From contig JAAVVG010000001.1 of the NCBI GenBank assembly GCA_012976225.1, positions 310,001-374,000 on the forward strand: a stretch of DNA of 64,000 nt, given 5' to 3'. This document shows positions 60,936 through 64,000 of the stretch, piece by piece (within the stretch, counting starts at the first letter, position 1; every line of letters begins with the position of its first letter). Made by a program: the position numbers and the translations under genes. This stretch comes from Golubevia sp. BC0850 (lineage: Eukaryota; Basidiomycota; Exobasidiomycetes; Golubeviales; Golubeviaceae). The notes under the pieces were generated by a model. It saw only the letters and a program-made list of their open reading frames with translations. It did not search any database and had not been told where the DNA came from.

Positions 60936-62055
60936 GAGAAGAGGTTAAATTATAGAAGTTCAAGGGTAGTAGGGAAAACAGATACTTAGTAAGCCTAGAG
61001 AAGGAAATGAGGTGGAAAATACAGGGAAGGAAGACTCAAATTACTTTACCTAAAATCAACTGTAGTTCAAGATCGAGATTTGGAAGGCAAAAAAGCTTGG
61101 AAAGAAGCAGAACCGGACATCAAAATGACCAAGTTCAGAATGGAAAGATTCTCCTCTCAGATCGTTCAAGTCTCCCTACGCTCTGAGTCATCTGAGCTTT
61201 CCGGTCGATCTTTTCGAACACGAGCCATTCCCAAATTGAATCGTGAGTAGAGAGAGGCAAGCCAACCCTCCAGAAGACGTATGCCTGCTCTTGACTTTTG
61301 AGGACTCATCTAACACGTCACTTCTTTCTTTCCTCCGGACAAAGAGAGCGATCAGTTATCTTCGATCAGCTAGCGGAGTCTCAAAAACCATTCCTTCCAT
61401 CTATCGAACTCAAAAGGAAGCAGTCTCAGGGCTGGCGTCTCGACCGATCTCCCATCTCTCTTCCATTCTGCCTCTACTTCCATGACTCTGAACACTTCCG
61501 CGTTCTTATTCAAAATCTTGTGAAGTAACTTTTCCGCTTCAATCGTTGCGGCTACTCATCTTCTTTGCTCTCAACTATAATCAGTCAACAGCCTTCGACT
61601 TTTTTTCTCGTGATTCCTCCATGATTCGTTGTGACACAAAGAAGCGTTCTGAGGATTGGAGGGGAAGCTTAAGAACAGTAAAGAAAGGAGACAGCATTGG
61701 AAACGAACAAACGAAAGTTGATGGCCAAGTTGTGCAGATCAGAATCTCTCTCGAACGGGAAGACCTCTTAGAGATTGGAAGGACTGCTCCTTGCCCCCGA
61801 TTTGACATGATAGAGAGCAAAATCTTCGTCTGGATAGAGGTGAAAGGGAAGAGGTAACAGCGGTCAGCTAAGTTCAATCTCAGGAGACTCGCGATGAAGG
61901 TCCAACTCACTGTTCACTGAGTCGAAATTGAATCGAAGATTAGTTCAGATCTATTAAGGTACGTTATAGATGACTCGTAAAACTCTTGACTTCTTATCGT
62001 CCTCCCTTCAACCCTCTGATTCCTTCTTGAACTAAAGATATCATACATACTTCTT
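60936..62055. other. Intergenic between two decayed F-box genes; possible small gene remnant
   Basis: 1.12 kb. Plus-strand open frames at 61126-61245, 61243-61528 and 61546-61857 have fairly normal amino acid content (MTKFRMERFSSQIVQVSL ... DSEHFRVLIQNLVK ... KVDGQVVQIRISLERED), but I found no splice scheme that joins them in phase. This may be a decayed or rapidly changing small gene. No motif was recognised. Confidence 0.35.
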
Positions 62056-63608
62056 TCAATTGATCGTGTCAATGACTAATTGGGTTCTGTTCCTTCTGAA
62101 TTGCTTCTTAAGTTCGTCTCCTTCAGGTCCCATGATTGCCAGAAATTCAAGCTCCTGGTAATAGAAACGAGAAAACCGCTGATTGATTTGGAAATCTGAC
62201 TTGGAAACCAATGTCTCCAATTCAGAGAAACAGAAGCGAAAGTCGGAAGAGGAGATTTTGAGGATTTGAGGGGAAACGTTTCGAAGACTGATTGACAGTG
62301 CAGTAAGATTAGAATGAGAACTTCTGAAGAGACCTCTTAAACAGTCAAGACTCTCTTGACCGTGTTTAAGATCGTGTGAATGTAGGATTTCTGCTTCTGA
62401 AATGTCAAGAACTGAGAAAAGTCCGAATATTTGAGGAGCGACATGATAGAGTTGAAGTCTTTTTAAATTTGAGAATGAAATCGGAATCCCATAATTAAAG
62501 GAATGAATATCTTCTCCCTCCGCTTTGAATTGCGTTAGATCGAGCTTTACTAAGGTGTTACTGTACTTGAGTAGGACGGACGCGAGTTGTTCAGCAGAGG
62601 TGAAGCCGCCATTGTGGCGACTGGAAGCGTCTAGCGTCAGGTCTTGCAGATCTGGACCGATCCATGTTAAGAAATCGGACCATGGAATGACATAGCCTGA
62701 AGACTTCAAGCTGACCTTTTTTAAGGTTGCTGATCTCTTGACTAGATTCCTAGGGATTTCTAACGATCACAAGGGTCCTACACCGTCCACGTGACTGAGG
62801 TCCAACGTCAGAGAAGTAAGGTTCGGGCAGCTCATAGAAAAGTTTTAGATTGTATCTCCATGATTACTAAAAGAAGTTCAAATCTAATTCCTGTAGAGTT
62901 GACGAAGAAATAGCGAGTAGATTCATAATCTGCGGTTCCCACGTCCAGTGATCTCCCTCAGTACGAATCTTGATGACTTTTAAATTCGGATTTTGTGAAA
63001 TTGTAAATCTCTTTGAGTAGACTGATGACGTCTGCGATCTCTTCTATACGAAAGGCACGGTCTGGATAGATGAGGTTGAAATTTTTAGAATGAGGTAGAT
63101 CGTTCCCGGTGATTAACGTAAGAGGCAATGGCAATTCGAACTTAATCGACCTTAGATCTGGAAACGTTTGAAGTTTTCCGAAAACGTGTAGAATCATTTC
63201 GAGGTAACAATTTTCTCTGTCGAGTCTTGAAGCCTTGAAAGAGATTTGTCTGAATGAGCTTGATGATTTTTGTAGAATGTCCATAAGTACTTCTATTCCT
63301 GACAACCCGATAATAGGGTTAAGCTCTTTACAGAACTCTAGAACGAAATAAGAAATGTCAAAAGAGGCATTTAAGAGGTTGTCCTGAGATAGAGAGGATA
63401 ATCTGGTAAAATGATGGAGGAGTCGGTAAATCTGACTAGAAGAACCTGTACTTGTGAGGTCAACCTCTGTGCGAAGTGAAGGAGTTGATGAAATTGCGTT
63501 CCTCCAGAATCTGCATACTCCCATAGTACGAGCGATGGCGATCGGATTGAGAAAAGATAGCAACTCCTCGAACCTCTCTGCGGGTAGCGAGCGTATCGAG
63601 TGGATCAA
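62056..63608 (-). pseudogene. Decayed F-box/LRR gene, copy B
   Basis: The F-box is at the start (IHSIRSLPAERFEELLSFLNPIAIARTMGVCRFWRNAI). The first frame runs to 62958; continuing sequence (NPNLKVIKIRTEGDHW ... LQELDLNFF) lies in another frame and ends at TAG 62869-62867. A further frame change leads to SCPNLTSLTLDLSHVDG, then TGA at 62769-62767 in frame with the last block 62709-62056 (PQIFGLFSVLD ... SSDFRFCFSELETL ... RFSRFYYQELEFL). That is two frame changes and two stops, with paralogous sequence on both sides of each. It is oriented tail to tail with copy A. A host gene of the expanded F-box class, apparently inactive. Confidence 0.7.
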
Positions 63609-63817
63609 GGTGAAACTTCCTCCTCTTCGTCTTGCCGTTCCTTTTCTTTGAAGAAGATCCTCTCACTGGTACCATCTTCACAATTTAAACTTGAAGTATT
63701 GATGTCATTGACTCCTAAGCGATGAGGATATAGGGAGCAAGAGGAGGAGCGCTGTCTAATCTTGACCACCCTCGCTACAAGACGGCAAGCCACCAAGTAG
63801 TATCTATTGTTGCACTG

Positions 63818-64000
63818 ATGGTACCTAGAGCTAGAAGGCCATTGGTCTCATTAGAAGCTCAACTTCAACAATTGACTCTCTTCTCAGATCTAGACGCTGA
63901 ATCAGAGAACCTAGAGCAATTGGGTCCAATCATCAAAAGTTTGGATGAATCTAATCAACAGGACGCTTTCCTTAGGCATCTCAATAACTTCGTAAAGGAG
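63818..64000 (+). CDS. SEC15: Probable exocyst subunit SEC15, N-terminal part (cut by window end)
   Basis: An open frame starts at 63818 (MVPRARRPLVSLEAQLQQL) and runs off the window after 61 codons. The segment SENLEQLGPIIKSLDES, then DAFLRHLNNFVKE, resembles the start of Sec15, the exocyst subunit that binds the Rab Sec4 on secretory vesicles and tethers them to the plasma membrane. Only the N terminus is visible, so length and splicing are unknown. The start lies about 210 bp from the divergent decayed F-box copy B. Confidence 0.6.
   Translation, partial: MVPRARRPLVSLEAQLQQLTLFSDLDAESENLEQLGPIIKSLDESNQQDAFLRHLNNFVKE

Overview
The window looks like nuclear DNA of a filamentous or dimorphic basidiomycete fungus. 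Nearly every gene is interrupted by short GT-AG introns, mostly 70-130 nt, with gtgag-type donors and ctgac/ctaac-like branch sites. Genes are close together on both strands and often share short divergent promoters. Proteins carry the long Ser/Pro/Gln-rich tails usual in Ustilaginomycotina and Pucciniomycotina. The presence of DDX41 and of a filamentous-fungal type-2 glycosyltransferase argues against a budding yeast. The species cannot be fixed from sequence alone. I see no rRNA, tRNA, CRISPR array, LTR element or virus-like element.

Layout. 1-254 is the 3' end of a glycosyltransferase (GT2) gene, and 1-434 is an exact inverted copy of 18910-19343. Between these arms lie AMP deaminase (AMD1, -), an RVS167-type BAR/SH3 protein (-), an Mtf2-like mitochondrial protein (-), a UBP12/USP15-type ubiquitin hydrolase (+) and a thioredoxin-fold protein without its cysteines (-). 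A 10-N gap at 18900 has the same 111 bp on both sides. Next come the full GT2 gene (-) and, divergent from it, a membrane-anchored GH16 glucanase/transglycosylase (+), probably a cell-wall pair.

25-45 kb is a housekeeping block: proteasome beta-5 PRE2 (-), pyridoxal kinase BUD16-like (+), SLY41/TPT-type transporter (-), DDX41 helicase (+), a cytochrome P450 (+), a gamma-tubulin complex component (-) and replication factor C large subunit RFC1 (+). PRE2/pyridoxal kinase, SLY41/DDX41 and GCP/RFC1 are divergent pairs sharing roughly 70-200 bp between start codons.

46-64 kb is less conserved: a large Ser-rich two-TM protein, an F-box gene with a one-base break in a T run, an unrecognised 710-aa protein with a KEN box, a 101-bp tandem repeat upstream of a fatty-acid-hydroxylase-family protein, a secreted protein with a possible M23-like fold, and two decayed paralogous F-box/LRR genes arranged tail to tail. 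The window ends in the first 61 codons of a probable exocyst SEC15.

I worked out exon boundaries by hand. For most genes the splice phases add up to an uninterrupted reading frame, and this is the main support for the models. Functional names come from family motifs I recognise, not from database searches.
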